From positions 62,001 to 126,000 of the forward strand of contig NZ_FOKZ01000003.1 in the NCBI RefSeq assembly GCF_900112285.1: 64,000 bases of DNA. The letters run 5' to 3'. The stretch comes from Polaromonas sp. OV174 (GTDB lineage Bacteria > Pseudomonadota > Gammaproteobacteria > Burkholderiales > Burkholderiaceae_C). Below the pieces are notes generated by a model, which was not told the DNA's origin, ran no database searches, and saw only the letters and a program-made list of their open reading frames with translations. Of this stretch, positions 47,810 through 57,300 are shown piece by piece. A program made the position numbers and the translations under genes. Each line of letters begins with the position of its first letter. The stretch's first letter is position 1.

Positions 47810-49620
47810 TAATCTTCTACCTGCAATATGGCCAGGAAAGCCTCTTGGGGCACTTCCACCGAACCGATTTGTTTCATGCGTTTTTTACCCGCCTTTTGTT
47901 TTTCGAGAAGCTTCTTTTTGCGTGAAATATCGCCGCCGTAGCATTTGGCGATCACGTTTTTACGAAGCGCCTTGATTGTCTCACGGGCAATAATATTGGC
48001 GCCAATGGCCGCCTGGATCGCCACGTCGAACTGCTGACGCGAAATGATTTCGCGCATCTTGGCCACCACGGCCCGTCCACGGTAGGCCGACTGGCTGCGG
48101 TGAACGATGATGGAAAGGGCATCGACTTTGTCGCCGTTCAGCAAAATGTCGACCTTCACCACGTCGGAGGCGCGGAATTCCTTGAACTCGTAATCCATCG
48201 AGGCATAGCCGCGCGAGACGGATTTAAGCTTGTCAAAGAAATCAAGCACGATCTCGCCCAGCGGCATCTCGTAGGTCAGCATGACCTGCTTGCCGTGGTA
48301 GGCCATGTTCATCTGCACGCCACGCTTTTGGTTGGCCAGTGTCATGACCGCACCCACATAGTCTTGCGGCATATAAAGATGCACGGTGACTATGGGCTCA
48401 CGGATTTCGTTGATGCGCCCTCCGTCGGGAATCTTCGAGGGATTTTCAACCTTGATCAGCTCGCCATCGGCCTTGAGCACCTCGTACACCACACTGGGTG
48501 CCGTCGTGATCAGATCCTGGTCAAACTCCCGCTCCAGCCGCTCCTGGACGATTTCCATGTGAAGCAGGCCCAGGAAACCGCAACGGAAGCCAAAACCGAG
48601 GGCCTCGCTGACTTCCGGCTCGTAATGCAGCGAAGCATCATTGAGTTTGAGTTTTTCCAGCGCGTCGCGCAGCGACTCGTACTCACTTGCCTCCGAGGGA
48701 TAAAGACCCGCAAACACCTGTGGCTGGATTTCCTTGAAGCCGGGCAAGGCCTCCGTGGCGGTGAAAGCCGCACCACCCGTGCCACCCTTGATCAGGGTGA
48801 TGGTGTCGCCCACGCGCGCCGCCTGAAGCTCCTTGATACCGGCAATCACAAAACCCACTTCGCCGGCTTCTAGTGACTGGCGCGGCTCATTGTGCGGGGT
48901 AAAAACACCCAACTGCTCGGCGTTGTAGGTCGCCTCGCTGGCCATGAGTTTGATGCGGTCGCCCCTGGCGAGCCGCCCGTCCACCACGCGCACCAGCATG
49001 ACCACGCCCACGTAGGCGTCATACCAGCTGTCAATAATCATGGCGCGCAGGGCCGCATCGGGATTGCCATTGGGTGGCGGAATACGGGCCACAACGGCTT
49101 CCAGAATCTCGTCAATGCCCATGCCGGTCTTGGCGCTGCAGGGAATCGCGTCAGCTGCATCGATGCCAATCACATCCTCGATTTCCTGCTTGGCATTGTC
49201 GGGGTCGGCCTGCGGCAAATCCATTTTGTTGAGTACCGGCACAACCGTCACACCCAGGTCCAGCGCGGTATAGCAATTGGCCACGGTCTGCGCCTCAACA
49301 CCCTGGCTGGCATCGACGACCAGCAACGCACCTTCGCACGCGGAGAGCGACCGGCTCACTTCATAAGAGAAGTCGACATGGCCCGGTGTATCGATCAGAT
49401 TGAGGTTGTAGATCTGGCCATCGAGTGCCTTGTACTTCAGCGCAGCGGTCTGCGCCTTGATGGTTATCCCACGCTCTTTTTCGATGTCCATTGAATCAAG
49501 CACCTGCGCACTCATCTCTCGATCCTGCAAGCCACCACAGCGCTGAATTAGGCGGTCTGCGAGAGTGGATTTACCGTGATCAATATGCGCAATGATCGAA
49601 AAATTTCTGATGTGATTCAT
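47809..49620 (-). CDS. lepA: Elongation factor 4 (LepA)
   Basis: 603 aa. Ribosomal GTPase that back-translocates or remodels stalled ribosomes. [14 protein letters not shown] (G1), DTPGHVDF (G3), NKMDLP (G4) and the C-terminal [45 protein letters not shown] are the LepA signatures. ATG 49620 is the start; a TTG directly before it is not needed. The gene sits just downstream of a minus-strand terminator, so lepAB probably has its own promoter in the 65-bp space. Confidence 0.97.
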   Translation of the reverse strand: MNHIRNFSIIAHIDHGKSTLADRLIQRCGGLQDREMSAQVLDSMDIEKERGITIKAQTAALKYKALDGQIYNLNLIDTPGHVDFSYEVSRSLSACEGALLVVDASQGVEAQTVANCYTALDLGVTVVPVLNKMDLPQADPDNAKQEIEDVIGIDAADAIPCSAKTGMGIDEILEAVVARIPPPNGNPDAALRAMIIDSWYDAYVGVVMLVRVVDGRLARGDRIKLMASEATYNAEQLGVFTPHNEPRQSLEAGEVGFVIAGIKELQAARVGDTITLIKGGTGGAAFTATEALPGFKEIQPQVFAGLYPSEASEYESLRDALEKLKLNDASLHYEPEVSEALGFGFRCGFLGLLHMEIVQERLEREFDQDLITTAPSVVYEVLKADGELIKVENPSKIPDGGRINEIREPIVTVHLYMPQDYVGAVMTLANQKRGVQMNMAYHGKQVMLTYEMPLGEIVLDFFDKLKSVSRGYASMDYEFKEFRASDVVKVDILLNGDKVDALSIIVHRSQSAYRGRAVVAKMREIISRQQFDVAIQAAIGANIIARETIKALRKNVIAKCYGGDISRKKKLLEKQKAGKKRMKQIGSVEVPQEAFLAILQVED

Positions 49621-49684
49621 CAACGAGAACGCCTAAGTACTTGAAAATATTACGAAGAGATTGGGGATTCTTCGCAAGGACCAT

Positions 49685-49715
49685 AAAAAAGGGCGCGTCG
49701 AGTGGTGACGCGCCC
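49685..49715 (-). terminator. Minus-strand intrinsic terminator upstream of lepA
   Basis: GGGCGCGTC (49691-49699) and GACGCGCCC (49707-49715) form a perfect 9-bp stem with a 7-nt loop. Read on the minus strand it is followed by TTTTTT (49685-49690). It lies 477 bp beyond the mucD stop, with no recognised gene in between. Confidence 0.9.
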
Positions 49716-49831
49716 TGAACCAACAATCTATGGCAACTGCGATAGTTGGGACTTCATTGTAGGCAAAAAGCCAGTCACGAACAGCCCCAAAACGGCCATA
49801 TTTTTGACGTTGCAGACTAGCAACAGGAATC

Positions 49832-49899
49832 TTATGCACAACTTATGCACAATTTTATACTGTTTCACCGTGGACAACTTGTGGGTGAGCTGTGGATCA
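49832..49899. other. Cluster of DnaA-box-like 9-mers
   Basis: TTATGCACA occurs perfectly at 49832-49840 and 49843-49851, fitting the DnaA-box consensus TTATNCACA. In the other orientation, CGTGGACAA (49869-49877), TGTGGGTGA (49880-49888) and TGTGGATCA (49891-49899) are one or two mismatches from TGTGGATAA. Start-to-start spacing is 11 bp within each group. No dnaA or dnaN gene is adjacent. Confidence 0.5.
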
Positions 49900-50192
49900 A
49901 GCCTGCACAGTCCAAATCAAACACAAATCGTGACCTTTAAGCACTTACATATGCCAAAAAATCACAAAGATCCTATGAATTATAACCAAATCCACTATTA
50001 AATGAATTGCAAATGTTAGCGAGCACCAACATTTTTTCGATCATTTTCCTACTTAAATATATTTTTTAACGCTCTCGCAACGACAGCGCGACGAGAAATA
50101 AGCTCGGCAATGAGGGTTTAAGGAGGCGCCAGAACCATCCAGCGCAGCCCCCGAAAGACCGGTCACAGACCCGTGCCACAGGTCTCAATCAA
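49900..50192. other. AT-rich non-coding remainder of the lepA-mucD gap
   Basis: The stretch 49920-50080 is markedly AT-rich compared with the genome around it (for example ACTTAAATATATTTTTTAAC near 50050). From 50085 on it is of normal composition. Short ORFs here have no codon bias or homology that I recognise. I see no tRNA or known RNA motif. Confidence 0.5.
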
Positions 50193-51665
50193 TCAGCGCG
50201 TTGGCCGAATCACCACGTACTGCGCCCACTCGCCGCGTCGGATCAACACCGTCACGGCCTTGGACTTGACCGTTTTAGCCAGCACAGCTTCGAACTCCTT
50301 GACGTTGGTGATTTCGGTGTTGGCAACCGCCACAATCACATCGCCTTCACGCAGTCCGGCGCGGGCCGCCCCACCTTCAACGGCATCCACAGTGACGCCG
50401 CCCTTGATCTTGAGCTCCTTCTTCTGCGCATCAGTCAACTCGCTGACCGCCATGCCCAGGGCTTGTGCCGCCCCAGTCACTGGCGCTTTAGACTCCGGAT
50501 CCGAAGCTTTGCGAGCGGGCTTGTCCGCCTCGACTTCGGCAATCACGACCGTCAGATCTTTGGTGGCGCCGCGCCTGAACACGGTCACCACGGACTTGGT
50601 GCCGGGCTTGACGTTACCGACCAGGCGCGGCAGGTCGCTGGGTTTTTCAATCGACTTGCCATCAAACTTGATGATGATGTCGCCGGCTTCAATGCCGGCC
50701 TTTTCTGCAGGCGCGCCGCTTTCAATGCCGCGCACCAAAGCGCCTTGAACCTTGCCCAGCCCTATGGACTCTGCCACCTCCTTGGTGACTTGATCAATCT
50801 GCACGCCGATGCGGCCGCGTGTGACCTTGCCGCTGCTGCGCAGCTGATCGGACACGCGCGTTGCCTCGTCAATGGGAATCGAAAAAGAGATGCCCTGGAA
50901 GCCGCCGGAACGAGAGTAAATCTGGCTGTTGATACCCACGACTTCCCCCCGCATATTGATCAGGGGGCCGCCCGAATTGCCAGGGTTGATGGCCACATCG
51001 GTCTGGATGAAAGGCAGGTAGTCGCCGGTATCGCGTTGTTTGGCGCTGACGATCCCTGCCGTCACGGTATTTTCAAGGCCAAACGGCGATCCGATCGCCA
51101 TCACCCACTCGCCCACCTTCAGGCGATTGATATCGCCAATTTTCACGGCGGGCAGGCCAGCGGCCTCAATCTTGACCACAGCCACGTCGCTGCGCTTGTC
51201 GGCTCCAATGATCTTGGCCTTGAATTCACGCTTGTCAGGCAAGGTAACGATGACCTCATCAGCGCCATCGACCACATGGGCATTGGTCATGATGAAGCCG
51301 TCGGCCGTGAGAACGAAACCCGAACCTACGCCACGCGGCTGCTCTTCATCCGGCTGATTGCGATCCGGGCGCGGAGCGCGCGGCAGATTGGGTGGCACGG
51401 GAATGCCGAAGCGCTTGAAAAACTCCAGCATTTGTTCGTCAACGCCGCCCGCGCCCGATGCCTTGACTTTTTCCAGGGTACGGATGTTGACCACCGACGG
51501 CCCCACCTGCTCCACCAGATCGGTAAAGTCTGGCAGCGTTCGAGTTTGCGCCCACGCCGGGGCGACAGGCAACACGGCCGTCGTGGCAACAACAGCCATC
51601 AGACTCGCCGCCAGAAAAGGGCGCAAAGGGTTCCAGTTCAATTCAAGCATCATCAGCCTTTTCAT
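50193..51665 (-). CDS. mucD: Periplasmic serine protease DegP/MucD
   Basis: 490 aa. A signal peptide ends near residue 39 (PVAPAWA-Q). The trypsin-like domain has the triad H130 (TNAHVVDG), D160 (KRSDVAVVK) and S231 (INPGNSGGPL). Two PDZ domains follow (about 285-375 and 400-485). It degrades misfolded envelope proteins and dampens sigma-E signalling. It is the last gene of rpoE-rseA-rseB-mucD. The ATG at 51665 lacks a clear ribosome-binding site; ATGs at 51653 and 51650 follow AAAAGG and are alternatives. Confidence 0.94.
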   Translation of the reverse strand: MKRLMMLELNWNPLRPFLAASLMAVVATTAVLPVAPAWAQTRTLPDFTDLVEQVGPSVVNIRTLEKVKASGAGGVDEQMLEFFKRFGIPVPPNLPRAPRPDRNQPDEEQPRGVGSGFVLTADGFIMTNAHVVDGADEVIVTLPDKREFKAKIIGADKRSDVAVVKIEAAGLPAVKIGDINRLKVGEWVMAIGSPFGLENTVTAGIVSAKQRDTGDYLPFIQTDVAINPGNSGGPLINMRGEVVGINSQIYSRSGGFQGISFSIPIDEATRVSDQLRSSGKVTRGRIGVQIDQVTKEVAESIGLGKVQGALVRGIESGAPAEKAGIEAGDIIIKFDGKSIEKPSDLPRLVGNVKPGTKSVVTVFRRGATKDLTVVIAEVEADKPARKASDPESKAPVTGAAQALGMAVSELTDAQKKELKIKGGVTVDAVEGGAARAGLREGDVIVAVANTEITNVKEFEAVLAKTVKSKAVTVLIRRGEWAQYVVIRPTR

Positions 51666-51789
51666 AAATAGGGAAAGTCAGGCAAGTCGACTCATCGACA
51701 AAAAACGGAATCAGGCAAGCAAGAGCGCGCTGAGCACTCTTGTATTGTGCAAACTTCTGGTGGCATTGCGGCGGCAAACACCGGTTTTA

Positions 51790-52821
51790 TTACTTCTTGT
51801 GTTCCAGTCCGCTGGCAAAGAGGCGCAAGGTGCTCATGGGAACCTCACCCATGACGGTGATCCAGTAGGCATCAAGCTGCCTGGTCATGGTCTGGGTTGC
51901 CCCGAGAGAAAGACTAGAGGCCTTGTCGTGGCGCTGGCGATCAAAAGGCTCGATGAAGATGGAGACCGCCGCCAGGCCATCGGAGAAAATCCATTGCAAA
52001 GATGCTTCCTCGGGCGCCGCACCCGCCGCCGTGGCGGCCAGCACCGGGCGCTTGTAGCAGCTCATGGTCTTGAAGCCCGCCACCGGCGCCTTCAGCACCC
52101 AGCCTTCGGCGCTCGCAGTGGTTTTGAGCAGCACGGGCTTGTCAACGCGATAGCCTTCGACCTTGCCCATCATCTGAATCAGATTGTCCATTTTGACCGG
52201 CGCGTCCAGCTGCAACTCTGAAAATGCAGCCTGCTCAAGCACCTGGCCATCGGTGCCCAGCGTCTGCAGCTTCACCACCAGACCATTTTTGCGCTCGGTC
52301 CAGACACGATAGCCAAAGCGCATTTTGTCTTTGGGAGCCAGCCTGATGACGTCGGCCTCGACGCCGGCCACGCGATCGGCCCCTTCCAGCTTGACCTTGT
52401 AGAAATTGGCGATTTGGCTGTCGGCAGACTGAAACAATTGGGGAAACATCCCCAGGGATTCGCGCTTTTCGCTACGCACCACCTTGTGCTCAGGCATGAA
52501 GGTCAGTACCTGATCGTTATGCCGAAAGATCGAGCGCGGCGAGCCCGTCAGGGTTTCAACCCTGTCCACCTGCTGATTGCCTTCGCACGCATGCCAGATT
52601 TTGGCGCTGGACATGATCCCGCCCGATGACACCACAAAGGTTCCGATGTAGGCACGGTTTCTTGATGCCTCATGCATGCGTAGCAACCAGTCATTCAGGC
52701 TCCTGGATTCGGCCGGCGCGGCCGAAGACTGCGCGGGGCTCTGCGCAGCTACATAATTAATAGCTGTCAGCGCATATGCAATAAGGGCTAGAGCCCTAAA
52801 ACACTTGAAATTCATGAGCAT
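51790..52821 (-). CDS. rseB: Sigma-E factor regulatory protein RseB (MucB)
   Basis: 343 aa. Periplasmic RseB binds RseA and protects it from proteolysis, possibly sensing lipoproteins or LPS. The N-terminal lipoprotein-like domain shows SLNDWLLRMHEASRNRAYIGTFVVSSGGIMSSAKIWH, and the C-terminal domain LDAYWITVMGEVP. The signal peptide (FRALALIAYALTAINYVAA) overlaps a 48-nt repeat. The start is uncertain: ATGs at 52821 and 52815, or TTG 52839 with AAGGA 7 bp upstream. Confidence 0.9.
   Translation of the reverse strand: MLMNFKCFRALALIAYALTAINYVAAQSPAQSSAAPAESRSLNDWLLRMHEASRNRAYIGTFVVSSGGIMSSAKIWHACEGNQQVDRVETLTGSPRSIFRHNDQVLTFMPEHKVVRSEKRESLGMFPQLFQSADSQIANFYKVKLEGADRVAGVEADVIRLAPKDKMRFGYRVWTERKNGLVVKLQTLGTDGQVLEQAAFSELQLDAPVKMDNLIQMMGKVEGYRVDKPVLLKTTASAEGWVLKAPVAGFKTMSCYKRPVLAATAAGAAPEEASLQWIFSDGLAAVSIFIEPFDRQRHDKASSLSLGATQTMTRQLDAYWITVMGEVPMSTLRLFASGLEHKK
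52748..52795 (+). repeat. 48-nt dispersed element, copy 7 (rseB signal-peptide region)
   Basis: GCTA-N9-TAGCT-N4-GCGC-N11-GGGCTAGAGCC, plus orientation, antisense to rseB. All but the first few and last few signal-peptide codons of RseB fall inside the element. Confidence 0.82.
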
Positions 52822-52851
52822 ATGAAGAGTGTCCCGCAACTCAGAATCCTT

Positions 52852-53490
52852 TTAACGGCCTGCAGCCTGCGGCATTTCAAAAGTGGTGTTGAGCAGAAAG
52901 CCAGAAGGCTCTTGCAACGCAAAAGTAGCGCCCAGTTGTTTGTGCGCTGCCAGCAATTCCTCCAGCCTGGCATCGCGCACCATGGGGCCTTGTGGCGAAG
53001 CCACCAGCACCTGCTGCGCCCCCCCGGGGGCCTGGGCCAGCTGAGGCGCTGCTGGCAGCAAACCTGAGGTATTCCAGGCAATCGCGGAAATGGCTGCCAG
53101 TGAGGCCAGGCCAGCCACCAGCTTCCAGCGGAAATTGCCATCATTGGAGGCCGGGCCGCGGCGCTGCAGGGAGTGCGAGGCAGGCACCGCCTTGATGATC
53201 GGCACCGCGGCAACAGGCTCAGCCGCACCCAGCGCCGAAGCCAGTGGTGCCTCTTGCGCCAGGCGCCGGTTGAGCTGGCTGACAAACTCGCGCTCAGCCG
53301 CCACCGTCACGGGGGCAGCGCTGTGACCCGGCGCGCGCAACACATCACCAATCAGGTGGTAGGTACTCCAGCTCGAAAGTGCCGACTCGTCGTGCTGGCA
53401 AGCCTGCAGGGCAGCAGCCAATTCATCGCGCTCCAATTGACCATCGACCAGGGCCGACATGAGTTCAGGGGTTTGCATAGACGGGTTCAT
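52852..53490 (-). CDS. rseA: Anti-sigma-E factor RseA (MucA)
   Basis: 212 aa. The N-terminal anti-sigma domain (MSALVDGQLERDELAAALQACQHDESALSSWSTYHLIGDVLR) binds RpoE in the cytoplasm. A single membrane helix lies at about 123-145 (LVAGLASLAAISAIAWNTSGLL), followed by a periplasmic Ala/Pro/Gln-rich part with the RseB-binding LLAAHKQLGATFAL. The ATG 53490 (MNPSMQTPEL) fits the family. It follows rpoE by 108 bp. Confidence 0.92.
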   Translation of the reverse strand: MNPSMQTPELMSALVDGQLERDELAAALQACQHDESALSSWSTYHLIGDVLRAPGHSAAPVTVAAEREFVSQLNRRLAQEAPLASALGAAEPVAAVPIIKAVPASHSLQRRGPASNDGNFRWKLVAGLASLAAISAIAWNTSGLLPAAPQLAQAPGGAQQVLVASPQGPMVRDARLEELLAAHKQLGATFALQEPSGFLLNTTFEMPQAAGR

Positions 53491-53598
53491 GGTGTTCCTG
53501 GGCAGCAAATCTGCCGGTATCAAATATCTGAAAACTAGCCCTGATTCATGGGTTCATCAACGACTCAGCGGTGCTGCTGTCTGGCCTGGCCAAGCCCG

Positions 53599-54234
53599 TC
53601 ACCAACGCTTGCCCGACTGGTTTTCAAGCAAAGGCTTGACCTTCTCCGAAATCGCTTCACGCGCCCGAAAAATACGGGAGCGCACCGTGCCTATCGGGCA
53701 ACTCATGGCATCCGAAATTTCCTCGTAACTCAAACCTTCTATTTCGCGCAAGGTGATGGCCTGACGCAGTTCTTCCGGCAGCGCATCCATGGCGGCATTG
53801 ATAATTTCCGCTATTTCCTTGCTCGCCAACACGGCATCCGGCGTTTCTGAACTGGTTAGTTCGTTTTCGACCGGAGAAGTTTCATCGTCATCCGCCGATT
53901 TGTAGGTGTTTTCCGATACCGTTGGGTTGCGCTTGAGATCCATCAAGGCCTTTTTGGCCGTATTCACAGCAATCCGGTACAGCCAGGTGTAAAACTGGGC
54001 CTCACCCCTGAATTGCGCCAAGGCCCGGTAGGCCCGGATAAAGGTCTCCTGGGCGATATCTTCGACCAGATCGACATCACGAACCATGCGCCCTATCAGA
54101 CGCTGAATGCGTCGCTGGTACTTGATGACCAGCAGTTCAAACGCTTTTTGATCACCCGCGACAGCGCGCTCGACCAGCATGGCGTCGCTGTCTGTCGCCT
54201 TCTCGGCCGGCAGCGGGGGAAGCTCGGTGCTCAT
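53599..54234 (-). CDS. rpoE: RNA polymerase sigma factor RpoE (AlgU)
   Basis: 211 aa ECF sigma factor for envelope stress. Region 2 includes YQRRIQRLIGRMVRDVDLVEDIAQETFIRAYRAL and FYTWLYRIAVNTAKKAL. Region 4 has LPEELRQAITLREIEGLSYEEISDAMSCPIGTVRSRIFRAREAI. The insert between them contains SADDDETSPVENELTSSET. The ATG overlaps the upstream gene stop by ATGA. A longer in-frame reading upstream is a shadow. Confidence 0.96.
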   Translation of the reverse strand: MSTELPPLPAEKATDSDAMLVERAVAGDQKAFELLVIKYQRRIQRLIGRMVRDVDLVEDIAQETFIRAYRALAQFRGEAQFYTWLYRIAVNTAKKALMDLKRNPTVSENTYKSADDDETSPVENELTSSETPDAVLASKEIAEIINAAMDALPEELRQAITLREIEGLSYEEISDAMSCPIGTVRSRIFRAREAISEKVKPLLENQSGKRW

Positions 54235-54818
54235 GACTTGATTCGCCTGACAGAATGCATAGCGTTCGATACTGCCACAGCCGCAGACGGCGATAACGCG
54301 GGCTCCGCAGACAATAAATCGTGTGGCGGCAACTGGGCAGCGGACGACTTGCCCGGTGAATACACAGCCCGGCGCAAATCCAGCCAGCGCTCGGGCATGG
54401 CATTGCGCTCCAGCCACAGCCACAAACGGCCACCGGACTGGTTTTCGAGTCGGAGCAACAACGCTTGCTGAAAATCGGCAATCACGGAAACCTCGTGTTC
54501 GGCGCTACCAATCTGATAGCTGCCCGGCTCCCAATGCCAAACCTCACCATCCCACGCCAACTGACCTGCCTGGGCGGCGCCAGTCCAGCCACGACGCGCG
54601 GCCAAGCCAGCCCCCACTACGGCGACCAAGCCCACCAGCATGCGCCAATCGAACAAGCGGGTTTGCTCAAACCACAGCAGCACCGACAACAAGCCAGCCA
54701 ACCACAGCGCGAACAGAAAGCGGCCCAGAAAACGCGAACGCCCCAGCGGATAGACAACCGGCGGGGCGTTATGAAGACTCAAGACAGTCAGGAGCTTGGT
54801 GCGCTTGAACGGGAACAA
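54231..54818 (-). CDS. YgfX/CptA-like membrane protein
   Basis: 195 aa. Two hydrophobic segments (about 32-48 and 60-72) are followed by a soluble part ending in LWLWLERNAMPERWLDLRRAVYS. This arrangement and the final motif resemble YgfX (CptA), which E. coli pairs with SdhE/YgfY. The C-terminal 40 residues are extra. The stop overlaps the rpoE start (ATGA), and the gene lies 10 bp after fabF, so it joins the fatty acid and stress operons. Assignment is by motif only. Confidence 0.65.
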   Translation of the reverse strand: MFPFKRTKLLTVLSLHNAPPVVYPLGRSRFLGRFLFALWLAGLLSVLLWFEQTRLFDWRMLVGLVAVVGAGLAARRGWTGAAQAGQLAWDGEVWHWEPGSYQIGSAEHEVSVIADFQQALLLRLENQSGGRLWLWLERNAMPERWLDLRRAVYSPGKSSAAQLPPHDLLSAEPALSPSAAVAVSNAMHSVRRIKS

Positions 54819-54828
54819 TCAGACCAGG

Positions 54829-56073
54829 TCAGGCACGCTTGAAGACCAGCGTGCCATTGGTGCCGCCAAAACCGAAATTGTTTTTGACCGCAATTTCAAT
54901 ATTGGCATCGCGCGCGGTATTGGCACAGTAGTCCAGGTCGCACTCCGGATCCTGGTTGAAAATATTGATGGTGGGCGGGATCTTCTGATGATGCAGAGCG
55001 AGCACGGTGAACACCGACTCTATGCCACCCGCGCCACCCAGCAAGTGGCCGGTCATGGATTTGGTAGAGCTGACCACCATGTTTTTGGCATGGTCGCCGA
55101 ATGCCGCCTTGAGGGCATTGGTTTCGTTCAGGTCGCCCAGCGGCGTGGACGTGCCATGGGCGTTAAGGTATTGCACCTCATCGGGATTCACACCGGCATT
55201 TTTCAATGCCATGACCATGGAACGACGGGGACCATCAATATCGGGCGCCGTCATGTGATAAGCGTCGGCACTCATGCCAAAGCCAATGACTTCGGCGTAA
55301 ATCTTCGCGCCACGCGCTTTGGCGTGTTCGTACTCTTCCAGCACCACCACGCCACTGCCCTCGCCCAGCACAAACCCGTCACGGTCCTTATCCCAGGGAC
55401 GCGAGGCTGTTTTGGGGTCGTCGTTGCGGGTAGACAGGGCTCGGGCCGCGGCAAAACCGCCAAGACCCAGAGGCGAGACGCAGGACTCGGCGCCGCCAGC
55501 AATCATCACGTCGCAATCGCCATATTCAATCATGCGGGCCGACTGGCCGATGGCATGAAGGCCGGTGGTGCAAGCGGTGACAACCGCAATATTGGGGCCC
55601 TTGAAGCCGAACTTGATGGAGACATGACCGGAAATCATGTTGATGATGGATGCCGGCACAAAAAATGGCGAAATGCGGCGTGGGCCGCGGTTCGTCAACT
55701 CGGTGTGCGTCTGCTCGATCATGGGCAAGCCGCCAATGCCAGAGCCGATGTTGCAACCGATGCGCGTCGCCATCTCATAGTCAAGTGCCTCGCCCGTTGG
55801 CAAGCCACTGTCGGCCACGGCCTGGCACGCTGCGGCCAGGCCCAGATGAATGAAGCGGTCCATATGCCGGGCTTCTTTTTCGGGGATGTAATCCGCGATA
55901 TTGAATCCCTTGACCTCTCCGGCAAATTTGCAAGCAAAGTTGCTTGCATCAAAACCCGTGATCAGATCAATTCCCGAAGTTCCGGAAAGCAAGCTGGCCC
56001 AGGAATCGGCAACGGTATTTCCAACCGGGCTGACACAACCCAGACCTGTCACGACGACACGACGACGGCTCAT
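54829..56073 (-). CDS. fabF: 3-oxoacyl-[ACP] synthase II
   Basis: 414 aa condensing enzyme that elongates acyl-ACP. The active-site Cys168 is in [11 protein letters not shown], and the His residues are in [11 protein letters not shown] and [16 protein letters not shown]-type segments. FabF also gives temperature control of unsaturated fatty acids in relatives. The gene is 74 bp after acpP, with a terminator-like hairpin between them. Confidence 0.96.
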   Translation of the reverse strand: MSRRRVVVTGLGCVSPVGNTVADSWASLLSGTSGIDLITGFDASNFACKFAGEVKGFNIADYIPEKEARHMDRFIHLGLAAACQAVADSGLPTGEALDYEMATRIGCNIGSGIGGLPMIEQTHTELTNRGPRRISPFFVPASIINMISGHVSIKFGFKGPNIAVVTACTTGLHAIGQSARMIEYGDCDVMIAGGAESCVSPLGLGGFAAARALSTRNDDPKTASRPWDKDRDGFVLGEGSGVVVLEEYEHAKARGAKIYAEVIGFGMSADAYHMTAPDIDGPRRSMVMALKNAGVNPDEVQYLNAHGTSTPLGDLNETNALKAAFGDHAKNMVVSSTKSMTGHLLGGAGGIESVFTVLALHHQKIPPTINIFNQDPECDLDYCANTARDANIEIAVKNNFGFGGTNGTLVFKRA

Positions 56074-56084
56074 TCAGTAATCCT

Positions 56085-56124
56085 GAAAAAAACCTGAAAA
56101 AACCGCGAATGGCTTTTCAGGTTT
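56085..56124 (-). terminator. Terminator-like hairpin between acpP and fabF
   Basis: AACCTGAAAA (56091-56100) pairs with TTTTCAGGTT (56114-56123). On the minus strand the hairpin is followed by a T run. It would end part of the transcripts after acpP, so that acpP mRNA exceeds fabF mRNA. Confidence 0.7.
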
Positions 56125-56147
56125 GATAACGACAAAGGCGCGAAACC

Positions 56148-56444
<297 letters not shown>

Positions 56445-56553
56445 CTAAGCGCCGGGCCGGACGGATAAAAACCGGCGACGATTTTTTGTGTTTTACCACT
56501 GCCATGCAGCCGCCTCGCGAAACCCGCAAGGTCGGCAAGGTCAGCGGCTGGCA

Positions 56554-57300
56554 CTACATATACATGCCACCATTGACATGAATTTCCTGACCCGTGATGT
56601 AAGCCGCTTGCGGACTGGCGACAAACGCCACGGCGTGCGCAATATCTTGTGGCTTACCCAGATGGCCCAGCGGAATTTGGCCCAGCAGGGCTTTTTGCTG
56701 CTCTTCAGGCAAGTGGGCCGTCATGTCGGTTTCAATGAAACCCGGCGCCACGCAATTGACCGTGATGTTGCGCGAGCCCAGCTCGCGCGCCAGCGCGCGC
56801 GTCATGCCAGCCACGCCGGCCTTGGCGGCCGCGTAATTGGACTGACCGGCATTGCCCGAAGCGCCCACCACCGAGGTGATGCTGATGATGCGGCCATAGC
56901 GCTGCTTCATCATGGTGCGCATAACAGCGCGGCTCATGCGAAACACTGCCTTGAGATTGGTGTCCATCACGGCATCCCAATCGTCGTCTTTGAGGCGCAT
57001 CGCCAGCATGTCCCGCGTGATGCCGGCATTGTTTACCAGCACCTGCAAACCACCGTACTCCTTGACGATGTCGTCGATCAAGGCCTCTGCGGCCACCGCG
57101 TCGTTCACATTCAGGTTCTTGCCACCACAGCCGGGAAATGCGGCCAGGGTTTGGCTGATTTTGGCCGCACCCTGATCGCTGGTCGCCGTGCCAATCACTT
57201 TCAGGCCTTTTTGGGCCAGTTCCAAGGCAATGGCGGCGCCTATGCCGCGCGATGCTCCGGTGACCAGCGCAACCTGTCCTTCAAACTTGACTTCGCTCAT
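56554..57300 (-). CDS. fabG: 3-oxoacyl-[ACP] reductase
   Basis: 248 aa SDR. It reduces beta-ketoacyl-ACP with NADPH. TGASRGIG (residues 14-21), NNAGITRD, the catalytic serine in SITSVVGASGN, YAAAKAGV and the C-terminal GQEIHVNGGMYM are typical of FabG. The ATG overlaps the fabD stop (ATGA). Confidence 0.97.
   Translation of the reverse strand: MSEVKFEGQVALVTGASRGIGAAIALELAQKGLKVIGTATSDQGAAKISQTLAAFPGCGGKNLNVNDAVAAEALIDDIVKEYGGLQVLVNNAGITRDMLAMRLKDDDWDAVMDTNLKAVFRMSRAVMRTMMKQRYGRIISITSVVGASGNAGQSNYAAAKAGVAGMTRALARELGSRNITVNCVAPGFIETDMTAHLPEEQQKALLGQIPLGHLGKPQDIAHAVAFVASPQAAYITGQEIHVNGGMYM

Noticed and set aside
49702-50001. 99-codon plus-strand ORF in the lepA-mucD gap
   Set aside because: Crosses the minus-strand terminator and the DnaA-box cluster, shows no recognisable domain or ribosome-binding site, and lies in AT-rich DNA where open frames are not informative.
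49832-50080. Chromosomal origin oriC
   Set aside because: No dnaA, dnaN, gyrB, rpmH or parAB is nearby, and three of the five boxes are imperfect. I report it only as a DnaA-box cluster.
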